Source: Eulemur rufifrons (taxonomy: Eukaryota > Chordata > Mammalia > Primates > Lemuridae). Taken from it: a stretch of DNA of 64,000 bases. The stretch is from the NCBI RefSeq assembly GCF_041146395.1, contig NC_091012.1, positions 15,490,193 through 15,554,192 of the forward strand. Direction: 5' to 3'. Positions 36,720-51,957 of the stretch are shown here, piece by piece. The position numbers were made by a program, and so were the translations under genes. The notes under the pieces were generated by a model that worked only from the letters and a program-made list of their open reading frames with translations, was not told the DNA's origin and ran no database searches. The first letter of the stretch is position 1; every line of letters starts with the position of its first letter.

Positions 36720-37190
36720 ACGCTTTGATCATTACCTCATTGCAACCATACAAAACACATACAGCAAAGCACACATATCTCAAGTTGTGAAGCTTCATGA
36801 ATTTTAACAACTTCAAAATGCTCATGTGACCACCACACAGATCAAGATATAGAACACAACCAGAACCCCTAAGGCACCCCCAGTGTCCTCTCCCAGTCAG
36901 TACCTCCACCCTCGGGTAACCACTGTCCTGGCTCGATTAACTCTCGCCTGTTTTTCATTTAGAGGAATGGACTCATCCAGGAAGTACTCCTGTGTGTCTG
37001 ACTTCTTTAACGCAACAGTATGTCTGTGGCATTCATCCGTGTTGTCCAGTGTTTCAGTACATTCATTCTGTTTGTTGAGCAGCATTCCACTTAATGAACA
37101 CACAACTTATTTACCCATTCTATTGTTCACAAAGACTTGGGCTGTTTCCTCTATGTGGCTATTACGAAGAGTGCTACTATGAAGTCAGTC
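36720..37190 (-). mobile_element. Old L1 3' region
   Basis: The plus strand shows reversed L1M-type wording: AACTTCAAAATGCTCATGTG, GTAACCACTGTCCTGGCTC and GCATTCATCCGTGTTG. Confidence 0.55.
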
Positions 37191-37439
37191 TGGCCTATTT
37201 TTATTGGTCATCTGTTGCTGCATAGCAAATTACCCCCAAATCTAGTGGCTAGCACAACAACAAACATTTGTTGTTTATGGGGGTCAGGAATTTGGGAGTA
37301 GGCTAGTCAGGCGGTTCTGCCTCAGAGTCTTTCGTGAGGCTGCAGTGAAATTGTTGGTCAGGGCTGCAGCTGGAACCGCAGGACCGCTGCCTACTGGCTC
37401 AATTCCGGTGAGTGGTTTGGAGATAGGGCATTTAGGAGA

Positions 37440-37722
37440 TAATTAAGGTTAAATTAGATGATAATGGTCATACCCTGATCTGATATGGCTGTACCCTAAT
37501 AAGTATAGAGACACTAGAGCTCTCTTTCTCCACCATGTGAGGACACAAAGAGAAGGTGACCATGTGAAAGCCATGAAGAGGGCCCCCGGTAGAAACCAAC
37601 CATGCTGGCACCCTGATCTTTGACTGCTCGGCCTCTATAACTGTGAGAAAATAAATTTCTGTTGTTTAAGCCACCCAGTCTGGGGCATTTTATTATGGAA
37701 GCTTGAGAAGACTAAGACAAAT
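37440..37722 (+). mobile_element. MLT1-type LTR (3' part)
   Basis: Contains CACCATGTGAGGACACA, CCATGCTGGCACCCTGATCT, GTGAGAAAATAAATTTCTGT and TGTTTAAGCCACCCAGTCTG, the standard MLT1 ending on the plus strand, and ends near GACTAAGACA. Another old element (TGCTGCATAGCAAATTACCC) abuts it at 37200-37430. Confidence 0.75.
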
Positions 37723-37729
37723 GTTGTTC

Positions 37730-38040
37730 ATGATTTTTTCCTGATTAAAAGATGACTTCTCATTTAATTCCATTGTGGTCATAAAAAAAACCCTGTATCA
37801 TTTTGATCCTTTGAAATTCCGTGAGACTTGTTTTATGGCCCAGCATATGGCGAAACATAATGTATGATTCATGTGCACTTGAGAAGAATGTTTATTCTGC
37901 TATTGTTGGATGGAGTGTTCTATACATTTTGAATAGGTCAATTGGGTTGATGGTATTCTTCAGATTATCTGTATCTTTAATGATTTTCTGTCTACTTATT
38001 TTATCAGTTACTGATTCTAGATATATTTTGAAGAAGGAAC
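37730..38040 (-). mobile_element. L1 ORF2 fragment
   Basis: The plus strand shows CACTTGAGAAGAATGTTTAT, GGTCAATTGGGTTGATGG and TTCTGTCTACTTATTTTATC, reversed L1 ORF2 wording. Confidence 0.75.
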
Positions 38041-38044
38041 TTGT

Positions 38045-38468
38045 CTTAGTGCATTTTTGTTGCTATAAAGGAATACCCTAGGCTGGGTAATTATAACGAA
38101 AAAAAGGTTTATTTGGCTTATGATTCTGCAAGCTGTACCAAAATCATGGTGCCAGCATCTGGGAAGGGCTTCAGGCGGCTTCCACTCATGGTGGAAGGCA
38201 AACAAGAGCTGGTGTGTGCAGAGATCACATGGTGAGAGAGGAGGCAAGAGATAGGGGAGGGAGGTGCCAGGCTCTTTCCAACAACCAGCTCCTGTGAGAA
38301 CTATTGGAGTGAAAGTTCACTCCCTCCCCCCCGCCCCCACAGAGAGGGCATTAATCTGTTCATGAGGGATCTACCCCCATTGCCCAACACCTCCCATTGG
38401 GCCCCACCTCCAACATTGGGGATCAAATTTCAACATGAGATCTGGGGAACAAACATCCAAACTATAGC
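38045..38468 (-). mobile_element. MaLR LTR (THE1/MST group)
   Basis: The plus strand reads CTTGTCTTAGTGCATTTTTG, CTGGGTAATTATAACGAAAA, GGCGGCTTCCACTCATGGTG, CCTCCCATTGGGCCCCACCT and GGGGAACAAACATCCAAACT. This is a full-length MaLR LTR in reverse. Confidence 0.85.
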
Positions 38469-38499
38469 AGAGCCAATAGGATTTTGATGAACTGGGTGT

Positions 38500-39480
38500 T
38501 GAGCCTAAGAATACTGAGTTATAGAAATGCCCCCTGTATTTCTGGAGACAAGATTTGATTTCAGAAGTCAAATAAGGCTTTGCCTTAAGGAAAAAATAAA
38601 TGTGTTAGTTCAAAAGCTGCCTCCTCTCAGGAGGGCGTCTTGCTGGTCAGTAGAAGCTGCACTTCAAAGAGACAGCTGTAAACTGGGCCTTTGGTTCTCA
38701 TCTGTTTTGAAAGACAAGGCGAGCCTCCCTTAGAACCAAAGGTTGTTGGAGCTGACAGGTGGACCTCCAGAGATGAGAGCTAATCAGATAGATATGCTAA
38801 TGCCCAAGCCGGGCCCAGATGGAACCATGAGGTTAAAGTAATTAACACAAAGCACAGCCCATGTTGACTTCTGGGATCATCTCTGTCTCCAAGAACACAA
38901 TCACCGGAGCCAAGATGTCTGTTTGTTGCTAAAGTAATAGCCTTATCATAAAACTTAGAAGTTTGCCCCAAGACGATTTTATAACTCATTGTTCCCCTAG
39001 TTAGAGTTAGCCAAAGGATCTGTAGTAGCCTTTTAGGAGACTTTGACCCTAAAGCAAACTGCCTGTTAGTATGAAAATCCCATTGCCCTTGGCAACCAGA
39101 GCCTGTATGTACCGTACATAATACCTGTGTGGAGTTTCAGTCAGGGAGATATTTTATGCGGGTAAAATATTTCCATCCGGATACCTTCCTTTATCTATTT
39201 TCATAAACTTTTACTTTATAAACTATATCTTTGGCTCTGTGTATTATTGTTGCCATTACTTTATCTTTTATTTCTGTTTCCTACTATATTTTTCATCCTT
39301 TGCGATGACCCCTGTCTGAGAGACCTGATTGGAATAAAAAACCTCTTTGCAGGGAGCGTAGCTAACTCCCTGCAAACTGGCGTAGTCAACTTAGAGACCA
39401 TGATCGAAACAAAGAGAAAAGGACCTCTTCGCGGGGAGCATAGCTAACTCCCAGCAACTGGGAGTTAAGATGATCCCCAA
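38500..39480 (+). mobile_element. Possible ERV LTR remnant
   Basis: A T-rich segment at 39185-39240 (CATAAACTTTTACTTTATAA then CTATATCTTTGGCTCTGTG) resembles the end of an ERV LTR. It is followed by sequences resembling a 5' leader, CTGGCGTAGTCAAC at about 39377-39390. Two related 40-base units (39341-39383 and 39422-39460) occur just after. No coding parts were seen. The call is tentative. Confidence 0.35.
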
Positions 39481-42400
39481 AAGTTTTTGGCCCAAGCAAC
39501 TGGAAAGGCAGAGCTGCCACCAAATGAGATTTGGAAGATGGCATAGAGCAGGATTCAGTGGATGGAAACAAAAGATCGTTTTTTGTGGAGTTTGCTTGAA
39601 TACTTTTGTTGGAAAAATTAGTAAGATAGGACACAGGAGGAACAAGTTGTTTAAAATTATCCAATGTAGTCGGAGACTTCTCTGAACCCCAGGGCCTGCG
39701 TTTTGCACAACAGAGTCTGCAGATGCAGCTGGGTGTTAAAATGTGTCCTCCATTCAAACACTGAAGTGACTTGGGGATGCCTTATGCTCCAAGGATAATC
39801 TCAAGTTCATGTTGTCAGCGGTTCTTTGTTTATCAGGTCATTATATGTCAGAATGGCAGGCATGTTTGCTAAATAATATGCACCCTGGGTGGTGCATAGG
39901 TAGGTCCGATGGAGGATAGGGAAACTCCAATGATACACTACTAACATCATTCCTGACTTAAACCCACTTCTGGATCTTAGTTAGGAGTACCTCCTGGCAG
40001 GGATCTTGGCACCACCTTGAGGTTATATGTTGAGCTCCTAGGATTGGAATTTCTGAATCTAGGAAGTGGTAATACTATTGAATAATACATACTTTTCATA
40101 TCACTTTATTGAATAATATTTCTGCAAGCAATGGCATGGAGATAATGTTGCAATTAGTAGTTACTGGGAAGAAATCAAAATCCTAAATATCAGGTTCTTT
40201 ATCTGTAAAAGGAAGATGTTGGAGAAGATGATCACCAGGGTCCCTTCTTGCTCTATTAAAATGCTCTGATTCCAATATTCTATCCTGTAGAAAAGCATGA
40301 TCATTAATTTGAACTCACAGTATTTATGAAAACATATATTTTAACAAATGCATATTAAAGGTCTTTTCAGGTTCCTCTAGATTATATTATGCCATCTCAC
40401 GCAGTAATATTATTGCTATGGCTGAATACTGGAATAAAGTATTAATAGGTTATTTTGGGAGATGTTAATTTGACTCATCTATTTCACATCCAAGTACAGA
40501 TGTCTATTTGGCATTTGGATATAAGAGTCTGGAGTTCCAGATAGTGGTTTAGACTGGAGATGGATCTTTGGAAGACACCTGTACATACAGACTCTATTTA
40601 CAGCTGTTAGGTTGTATGAGCTCACCAAGGGAGGCAGTGAGTGGGTCTACATGCACTGAAGGTGAAGCAGCCCATGCACTGAGTCCCACCATCCCCTGCC
40701 CTTGCACCAAAATGTTGCAATAGCCTCTGCTCTCCTTGCTATTTATATCCCCAACTACCTATTCATTTAACTTACCTCCAAGTCGTTGTCTTCATCTGTA
40801 AGTATGTGTCCACCCTGGAATGTTGCCAAGCTCACATGCATTCTTCCCTGGCCCATCTCAGCCTATTTTCAATGTGGAAGGCAGAGAGAACCTGCTAAGA
40901 TATAAGGAAGAATCCTCCAGTGCCTTCAGTTGCATCCAAACTACAAAAACCTGGATATTCCTTACACTTTGGGTTGTAACTCCCATCATGGTGCACCTAC
41001 GAAAGTCTTACCCCCCTACATCAGTTAAGTAATGCAGGTGGGGAGAAGGTAGGCTGCAACTTTAAATAGGGTGACCAGGAAACCCTTGCTGAGAGGGTGA
41101 CATTTCAGTGAGCCAGGTGGAATGCTGAGTTCCAGACAGGAAAAAGGCAGTGCAAAGGCCCCGAGGCAGGACTGGGCTTGGTGTGTTTCATAAAGGGTGA
41201 GGGGTCCTGGGCCTGCGTGGCTGCATCAGAGTGAGCAAGGGGGAGAGTGGGAGGTGAGGAGCCCAGAGAGGAAATGGGTCAGATGGCTTTGGGTTCGCAG
41301 GCCACCGTAAGGGCTTTGGCTTTGACTCTGAGTAAGAGGGGACAGTTTGGACCAGGGGAATACTGCAGAGTAAGTAGGGTTTAAAAGCTGTCAGCGTTAG
41401 CAGTCCATCCATGAGACTACGGTGGCAGGCTAATTCTGGGTTTTGCTGGGTGAAGGAGGGACAATCAGACTAAAGTCTCACCTGCTGGGTGAAGTAACCC
41501 TACGATTGTGGGCCAGGGTTGGGGAACTATGTGAAATGGTCCCAGCGTCCCTTCTGTTTGTTCCTTTCCTCCAGTTACCACCTTGCAGCCCCTCCCCTCC
41601 CTCTTTGGATCCTTACCCACAAAATACTCATTTATTTCGTTTTCTACCATAATGTGGCTTGATGGCTTATCAACAAGGGGTCAATCCCTTAGCAGGAGAC
41701 ACGCCCGTTTCTCTCCTGAAGGAAAGGAGGGCCAAGGCTTTAGATCACAGTAGAAGGTTAAATAAGAAATAAAACTACGGTTCTTCAATTCAGTCATGGT
41801 CAAGACTTTTCTATTGCCATGGAAAAATTAAACAAAAAAAAATAAAAAATGTCCACATTGGTTTAAGCCACAGGGAGAACTCCTGGGTCTGCGCAGCTGA
41901 AAGCTACAAGGGCAGTTCCGAGCTTTGGGCATGGCTGGATCCAGGAGTCAGTTCTCTGAGATCCGCCTTCCTGCTCCAGCTTCTCCTCTGTCCAGAGCCA
42001 GCCTACCCCCTGGCAGCCCCCAGAGTGTCACTGGCCTAGATGGGATCACAGTGGCCAGGGGAATGCAATGTTTCGACTGGCCAGGCCTGAGCCTCATGCC
42101 TACCCCTGGATCAGGGCTGAAGTCAACGCCACCAGAATCATCACTGCTGAGGGGAGAGGAGGGAGGCTTCTTGGGGGAAATAAGGACGCTGGTGCCAGGA
42201 GAAGGGGAACAGATGCTGGGTGAAAACACCAACAGATGTCCTCTATGGTCACACAGACATTTCATCAATGCAAAAACCGTTTCCAATGTTTTAAAAGAAC
42301 AAGACTAGGAAAGATTCTTCCTTAACAGAGCAGACTATTAGTTTCCAAAGTAAAAATATTTATTTCAAAAGTAATACATGCTTAATGAAAAGAGTCAAAC

Positions 42401-42579
42401 ACATCACTCTGGAATTTAAGAGGTGAAAGTTTCTATAATGCTGTTGTCAGAGATGAGCTTTCCTGACAGTGGAGGTGGCTCATTACAGGTAGTGACTGTG
42501 TGTATCCCCACACGTTCACATGGCGGGGGCGCATTGCAAAAAGAGGAATGTGCTAAAGCCCATATGCAGAGATCTGTGA

Positions 42580-42965
42580 CTTGTTTTCATCTCTTTCTGT
42601 ATTAATATCTGGCTATCTGTCTTGCTCTTTCCCTAAATGCTTCATAATTTTCCACTGGGACAGTTGTACAGTTATTTATTAAAACTTTCCCCACTTGGTG
42701 TAAATTTACATTCTAAAAATTTTTATGTGATGGTGTAATGAACATCCTTGTCAATTGTACCTCATTTGCATATGCAAGAGTTTCTCTATGATAAACTCAC
42801 AGGTGAGTGAAAATGTATGCATGTCTTTGACTTTAGTTTCATAGAAAATGCCAAATAAATGTCCAGATGGATTTCATTACCACTCCAATTGATAGTGTGT
42901 AAGAGTCCTTGTTTCCAACTACAGCTTTGCCAAACATTGGAGACTGTCAATTAATTATAATAGTC
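42580..42965 (-). mobile_element. Old L1 3' fragment
   Basis: The plus strand shows TTCATAATTTTCCACTGGGA, GATGGATTTCATTACCACTC and AACTACAGCTTTGCCAAACA, in the style of reversed L1 3' sequence. It is absent at the equivalent place in block A. Confidence 0.45.
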
Positions 42966-43072
42966 CTACATTAAAATCTGCTCTTGTCCCACTGAACAAA
43001 TCTTAAAGGTAAGACTCAAAAGGATCAAACTGTTTCCAGGTAACTTAGCATCTCAAAACACAGCTCAATAAT

Positions 43073-43312
43073 ATGTTTAGGAATGGAAAATATCAATCAT
43101 CAAAACCAAAATTCACAATGTTGGGACTCCAACCTAAAATTACAAGGCATGCAAAGAAGCAGGGAAATCTAAGCTATTATGAACAGAGAAATCAATCAAT
43201 AAAATATTTCCAATGTGGGAAGGAAGAAGTAAAACTGCCTCTTTTTGCAGACAAGCTGATGATCAATGTAGAAAATCTGATGCAACACACAAAAGAGCTA
43301 GTACAACTGTGA
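43073..43312 (+). mobile_element. L1 ORF2 fragment (reverse-transcriptase part), block B copy
   Basis: The 79-codon frame ends with EEVKLPLFADKLMINVENLM, which is the L1 reverse-transcriptase FADD region with the second catalytic Asp changed to Lys (FADK). It is a fossil. Confidence 0.7.
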
Positions 43313-44037
43313 GGGACTTTTACAAGTTTGCAGGAAACAACATATTTTAGAGGGAGCTAATTCCTCCCCTCAAACAGTTAACTAATTGTCCCTACACTTT
43401 TCTTCACTGATCTGAAACAAGTCCAATAAGCCACAGACTCCTAGTCTAGTGTTTCTGGGTTGTTTGCTTTCCTCTTGCAAATTTGGTTTTTTATTTTTGC
43501 AGACATCAGACTCAGTGGTATTAAGGTGTGGGCAAACCAGAATTCCAGTGGGAGGGCACACTTCCCGAATAGTAATTTTGTACTGTAGGTCAATGGCCTT
43601 AAAAAGTAAATAGAAAAGTAAATGTTTAACTCAGTAATTCTAATTTTTGTAATCTGTCTTCAGGAAATAACCATTCAGGCAAAGACATATAGAATTACGT
43701 GGAATCATTACCTATAGAAGGGCAAAAATGGAAACATATTACATGGTCAACAATTACATTATAATGGTTCTTTTATGCATCCATTCAAGTGCATGTTTTT
43801 GAAGTATTTTCAGAAAGAGGAAAAGCTCCTAGTTTAAATGAAAATAATTCAGGAAAAAATGTAATGCTGAACTTGAAAATAATTATACTTTATATGTTAT
43901 TGTATATTTAAAATATAAAAGCAAGTGTGAATTTAAGAAAATATTCTGAAAAGTTGACAGTAGTTAATGCTGAAGGACAGGACATAATTGATTTACATTT
44001 TCTTCCATTTCCTAAATTGTCTCCAATTACTTTGTAC

Positions 44038-44681
44038 TGTTAAGGAACCCACAAGGGAAGGAGGTTCGCTGTTGTTTGCCACACAGAAGGGCAATTACTG
44101 AGTCAAAGAGGATTGTCAAGGAAGAAAGGATTTATGGCAGGAGACATACCTGCTGGGAGGGGGAGGTATGGACTGTCTCAAATCTGCCTCCCAGATCAAC
44201 GGGGTCAGCAGTTTTTCTGGAGGTGAAATGAATACTGCATGAGGGGAGTGAGCATCATTATGTGTTTGGGGAATGCAAGCGCAGGGAGAAATCATGTTAG
44301 TACATACATCCCATGACCAAAAACTGGTGGGTAAGTCCCTCCCAGGGCAGGGATTTTAGTATTATAATGAGCCAGGGGTTAATATTGCTCATTCTTTCAG
44401 TCTTGTGCATAGGCTCAATGGGTCTTTGGGCACAGTCTGTGGTGGAGTATTGCTTATCTTATCTGCTCCAAACAGTGAGGTTAAGGCTTTGTGGTTATCT
44501 CCTCACTGCAAGGAGGCTCTGCCATTCTGGGAAAGAAACTCAAAAGGGAATGCATCAGTGCAGCAGAAAGTTACAAAGTTCTGGTCAGAAAATCTCACTG
44601 GCCTGTGAACTTGCAACATAAGAGAACCACACACACACAAAAAGATGATAAAAATATTTTTTGCTTATCAAGCTGGTTACA
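44038..44681 (-). mobile_element. Solo ERV LTR inserted in block B
   Basis: Block A reads straight across this point (TTGTACTATTTGAATATC at about 24625). Block B is split by 644 bases that begin TGTTAAGG and end GGTTACA, with GTAC on both sides (44034-44037 and 44682-44685). TG...CA ends plus a 4-bp duplication mark an LTR insertion of the class-I-like kind. The minus strand carries a TATA-like CATTATAATAC near 44360 and CATAAATCC near 44135, suggesting this orientation. No internal viral genes are present. Confidence 0.7.
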
Positions 44682-44982
44682 GTACTACTTGAATATCTGA
44701 ATCCCAGAACCTCCCCTCCAAACAAAGGCATGAAAATTCTAAGGTGCCTTAGCTGAAAAGAAGCTCAAGATGCAGAATAGTAGCTCAGTTTTGTATTTTG
44801 CAGTAACAAACATTGAAGATTAAAGCATCCCCCTCCTCCAGCAACAGGGAAACAAAAGGGCCAAGAGCACCCAAGGGCCAACACAGACACACAATTAGGC
44901 CCCCATAATAAAGTGGCAATTACTGCAGGAATCAATCTCCCAGGGAAGGATGCACGACCTCCGATGAGACACCAGGCTAGGC

Positions 44983-46039
44983 TTAGCTCCCTTTTGCTGG
45001 CTGAGGCTTAGTAAAAGATGGGGGCTGCAGGATCTGCACCAACAGGTAAAGCTGGTCGAGACAGGAGGGGATGGAAATTTGTAGGTGTCCAGGGTCTTCA
45101 GCGGTCAGTCAGCTAAAAGTGAGGGAAAAGGAAAATCAAGTCAAAGATGGTGTCTCTGCACTCACCTCCCTCCGCTCTCTCGGGCTCTGCACAGGCCCAG
45201 TGCACCAGGTCTCTGTTCTTAGACCCTACCGTGTGGTGTTCCCATTTCTCTATTAGAATGACCCTCAGATGCTGATTAATCCCAGCCACCTGCCACCACA
45301 CCCCACCCAGGCCCCTTCTAGAACTGACATAGTCAGTATATCGCCGGACACTGCGAGTTCCTTCTGAACGGCCCCTCGCACGGGTTGGGCATGAGTGGCC
45401 AGGGACCAGCGCACCATGGGGGATGAGAAAGGCATGGTGAAGATGCCGGTGGAGATCAGGTTAAGGCACCATCTGATACCGACTTTGCCTGTGTCTCAGG
45501 CCTCCTTTATCACTCTGAGGCCTGCTTTCCACAGGCTGTCCCTCCGGCCACCCACGGCCAACTCACCGTGCCTGCAGTCTGCTCCCCCTTTTCAGGCCCC
45601 TCAGGCTGTCTCCCTGCCCACTGGCCCATGTCCCCAGGCCACCCGTTCCAGCTTTCCTGGTTCCCCACTGTTTCCCTTGCTATACCCCCAAGCTGACTCC
45701 TCCATGCCCTTCCAGGGTACCCCTCCCAGCCCATCTGCTGGGCCCCGGGCCACTACAACCTCTTTGAAGAGGATACAACAGAAGCTGTCGTCTTCCTGGC
45801 TCTATGGCCGTGGGCTCGGTGTGTCCATCCAGGGCTGACACAGCAGATCCACTGGGCCCCGGGGCTGCGTGTCCACCGGGGCCTGTGGTTCCCTGTACTT
45901 GTGCAAACTGTGGAGCTCTGCCGCCAGCGACCCCCGTCTCTCCTGAGCCGCCTGGGCCTCCATGGCCTCTGGGGCCATCTGGTCCGTCTTGGCCTTCAGC
46001 ATGGCCTGCTGCACCGCCTGCACCTTGGTCTGCAGCCGA

Positions 46040-46042
<3 letters not shown>
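44983..46042 (-). pseudogene. CTAG (NY-ESO-1)-like pseudogene, copy B
   Basis: The exons by homology are 46042-45777 (266 nt, ATG start, donor GTATCC), 45445-45329 (117 nt, donor GTCAGT) and 45112-44983. Exon 1 is open and CTAG-like: MSAADQGAGGAAGHAEGQDG, then more Gly-rich sequence, ending RRQLL. Exon 2 reads FTMPFSSPM then KELAVSGDILT and lacks four codons relative to copy A, in frame. Exon 3 reads LTAEDPGHLQISIPSCLDQL, close to human CTAG1. Two faults: the exon 2 acceptor AG is GG (45446-45447), and the second codon of exon 3 is TGA (45109-45111) where the family has Arg, consistent with CGA to TGA decay. The exon 1 Gly-rich frame is not collagen. Transcription from its CpG island remains possible. 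Confidence 0.75.
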
Positions 46043-48650
<2,608 letters not shown>

Positions 48651-48654
48651 AATG

Positions 48655-48790
48655 GAATAATGATAACCAATAACATTTATTGAGTGATTACTGTGTTTCA
48701 GTCACTGTTCTAAACACTAAGCAGGAATTAACTCATTTATCCAAAAATATACCACATTCTCCTTATAGTTATCTTTAGTGGTGAGATAAT
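48655..48790 (+). repeat. MIR fragment
   Basis: TAACATTTATTGAGTGATTA, CAGTCACTGTTCTAAACACT and TTAACTCATTTATCC follow the MIR core wording. Confidence 0.7.
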
Positions 48791-48794
48791 GGTT

Positions 48795-51640
48795 GATTTT
48801 TATTTTCTTTTCCAAATTTGCCCATATTTACTCTCTATTTTTTTATAGTGAACACATATTTCATTAGTAAGCAGAAAATTAAGAAATGTATTCATCAATT
48901 ATTGTTGAGAAAATCTTCTAATTAGTTCCCAAGTGAACTACTTTGCTGAAGTTTTAATTGTCCTGTTCAATTCATTGGAGGCTATATTTTTCCTCTGAAA
49001 GTTCCTTTAATTGGCACTTTTTCTTGATGCAATGAGGAGGACTATGCTATGATGAAGTCTCTGAAGTCACTGCGCCTCCGGGCCTTGGGCAGACACTGTG
49101 GGGACAACGCCATACCACTCTACTCTCTCTGTGGCTTTGAGCTGCTTCCAAAAAGCAATCCTTTCTAAATTCTACACACAGTGTTCATCCTATCCTGAAA
49201 GTTACTCCTCCAGAGGGCTACTGACAGTTTGATTCATCAGCATTTTGTTAATATTACACAATGAAATATTTTTTCTTCTGCCCCTTCCAAGTGCTCCTGT
49301 GTAACACATGTGTGCTTGAACACAAAAAATACATCATACACACAGAGGTGCTCAGCAAATAACAGCCCCTCCTCTCCAGAGTGCCAGTCCTAAACATTCT
49401 GGCAATCAAAGCCTTTGTGTTTCTGAATCAGAGATAACTTGTTTGGAATGTATTAAATATATTTTCAATCAAAGGCATAATCTGTAATGATTAAGCCTCA
49501 GAGCTGACAGGGCCAGTGTGTATAGTTCAAGGAAGGTGATAGTTAAACAAGGATCTTTTTACCAGATACTCAACATCTTTCTTGAATTCTTAAGCTTCAA
49601 ACTGGTATAGCCGCATGAATTTGGAAGCCCTGTAGGTACCTCAAACCCAACCAACTCCCAACTGACCTCACTGTCTGTTCCCCCACTCCCCAAACGCTTC
49701 CCTCTCCTTTCTTCTTTGTCTCCTTTGTTTGGGAGGCATTTCCTCGGCCTCCCATACTCTCATCTCACTTTCCATCTACTCAATTCCTTTCAACATGTCC
49801 TGTCTACCCTCCCTAGACATCATCTCTTACCTATATGACGAGAACAGCCTCTCCCCTCATCTGCAGATTCCTGGGCCCCTTCCCTAGAGATTTGGCCTGA
49901 GCGGGGCCCACCTGCTCTTGGGAGGGAGATGGGCCCGGCACAGGTTGGCCTAATATGGACCGAGGTGGGGGGGCCAGGCCTTTTTTTGCCTGTGTATGTC
50001 ACTGTGGGCGCTTCTGCTGGACCCAGGACTCTCGGGGTCAGGGCCCGGTGGGAAGCCTTGGCTGGCCTTGTGTCCTGGCCTAGTGCCCTTGGTCATCTCT
50101 GATCCCCCTCCCCTCCCTCCCTCCTGCCATTTGGGGACAGCAAAAGGCAGCTGTTGGGGGCCAGGACCAACCTGGGAACAGGGGAAGCTGCTCTGCTTTG
50201 AGCAGCTCAGCTGCTCCCCCAGGTACTGCCTGGACTGGGAGGCCACCTGCCACTGATGGCCCTTTTGATGGTGTCCATCCCCTTCTCACCCCTCCCATCC
50301 TGATGTATGACCCCCCTTGACTGGAAGGGGCCTCTCCCTCCTCCCTGGAGCCCCCTGTGTTGCCACATCCTTATCTCGCAGCCTGGGAACGGCTTGACTC
50401 CCTGTGCTTCCCCCAAGGCCCCGTGTGTGCATGAATGGGGGGATGAGGCGGCCATTCTAAGCCATGGGGGGGGGGGCGGACTGCTAGGCAAAGAGGACCA
50501 ATCAGGAGTCTTTAACTTTTAAAACTTTTTATTATGGAAATTACATATCTACACACAGGAGAGAGAATAATATTTAAAAAATTCTACCCTTTATCCAGCT
50601 TCAACAGTTGCCAACATTTTACTAGTGTATTTTGAAAGTAGGGGAGGATTTAGGGATGCAAGCAGTAGGAGTTAGTGTTTCTTGAAAGGATAGCAGAAGC
50701 GGCATCCACCTAAGCTTGCACAAATAAAGGGGTGCCCGCTGCAGGCTACAAGGGCATCATGTGGCCCTGAAGGACAGGGTCCACAAAGGGCTGGAGTGGT
50801 GGTGTCAGCACCAAACAGCTGTTATTTTGATCACTGTCCTTCTCTTGTTCGCACTCCCATTTGCAGCCTGACGGGGCAGGGCAACATGGAAGGGCCCAGT
50901 GCTGCCCTAAACTGCCGCTAATCCTCACTGCGTCCTGGCCATGTGTCACTCCCCATGCAATCCTCACCACAATTCCAGGAGATGTGGAATAGTATTGCCT
51001 CACTTGATAGCAACTTGAGTCTATCTTTGGGCGTAATATTGATAGCACTGGGCTGTCACCAGGTATTTGCTGTTCTGTCTCCTGCACTGGTTTGTGAGCT
51101 CCCAGGCAGAGCCTATAGTGGATTCTTTACTGTAGTCATCGTCTTCTCTCACTGACTTGCCATTGCCTTGTCACTGACCAAAGAGCAGGCAGGGCTGGGC
51201 ACCAGGAAAAAGGACCAGATGGTGCCTGCCCTTCAAGGTCTACCACTCCCATCTGGGAAGGAGCGCCTCAGTGGTGGCTCCTGCAGCAGGGTCATTCCCT
51301 AGGCATGATGGGGGAGGTGGCAGGCAAAGTGAACTGAGGACAGCTGGCAAGGTTGGAAATAGCTGGTACTTGTGGTTCCCCCATGCCTCATTTAGGAATG
51401 CTTTTTGAGTTCAAACCATAGGAAATGTATTGTTGATAGAACACGAAGTCCAGAGGGAGGTGGTCTTGGTGTTGGTTTAGTTGCCCAATGAAGGGTCCAT
51501 CAAGGACTCAGGCTCTCTCCTTCCTGACTCTTTTAACAGCATGTGGGTGTTCCGAGGTTTGGTGGTAGAAATGACTCATCCTCTCCTGTGAAGGCATAGC
51601 AGGTAGCCACTGTATTAAAATGAGTTGTTTCAGTGTCTGA
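48795..51640. other. No gene recognised
   Basis: AT-rich, then GC-rich from about 49640. A short L1M-like piece (AAACTTTTTATTATGGAAAT) lies near 50520-50640, and a G run of about ten lies at 50465. No coding feature supported. Confidence 0.4.
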
Positions 51641-51649
51641 TAGCCCAGG

Positions 51650-51760
51650 ATAATTTGTGAGCTCTTTGAGGACAGGGGCTTTGTCTGTATGCCTAGTGCC
51701 AAGCCCAGTGCCAGGTACACATGAGGGACTCATTCATTCACTGAAGAAATGTTTCCTGCT
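51650..51760 (-). repeat. L2/MIR-type fragment
   Basis: Contains GAGCTCTTTGAGGACAGGGG and CCAGTGCCAGGTACACATGA, typical of an old L2 3' end. Orientation and family are uncertain. Confidence 0.45.
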
Positions 51761-51957
51761 AAGTGTCATGGTTGAAGGAAACACAGGGATCCAAGGCACT
51801 GAGCCCAGCCTATGGGGTGGGAGTGAGGCCAGTAAATACTTTCTCCTGAGGTCACAGAGGCCTCAGCCCAGCAACATACTAAAAGTTTTCATTCCATTAC
51901 CAGCTGAGGTCTGAAGACATTCTTGTGCCAAGGCTCATGGGGGCTTACAATTCAGTT

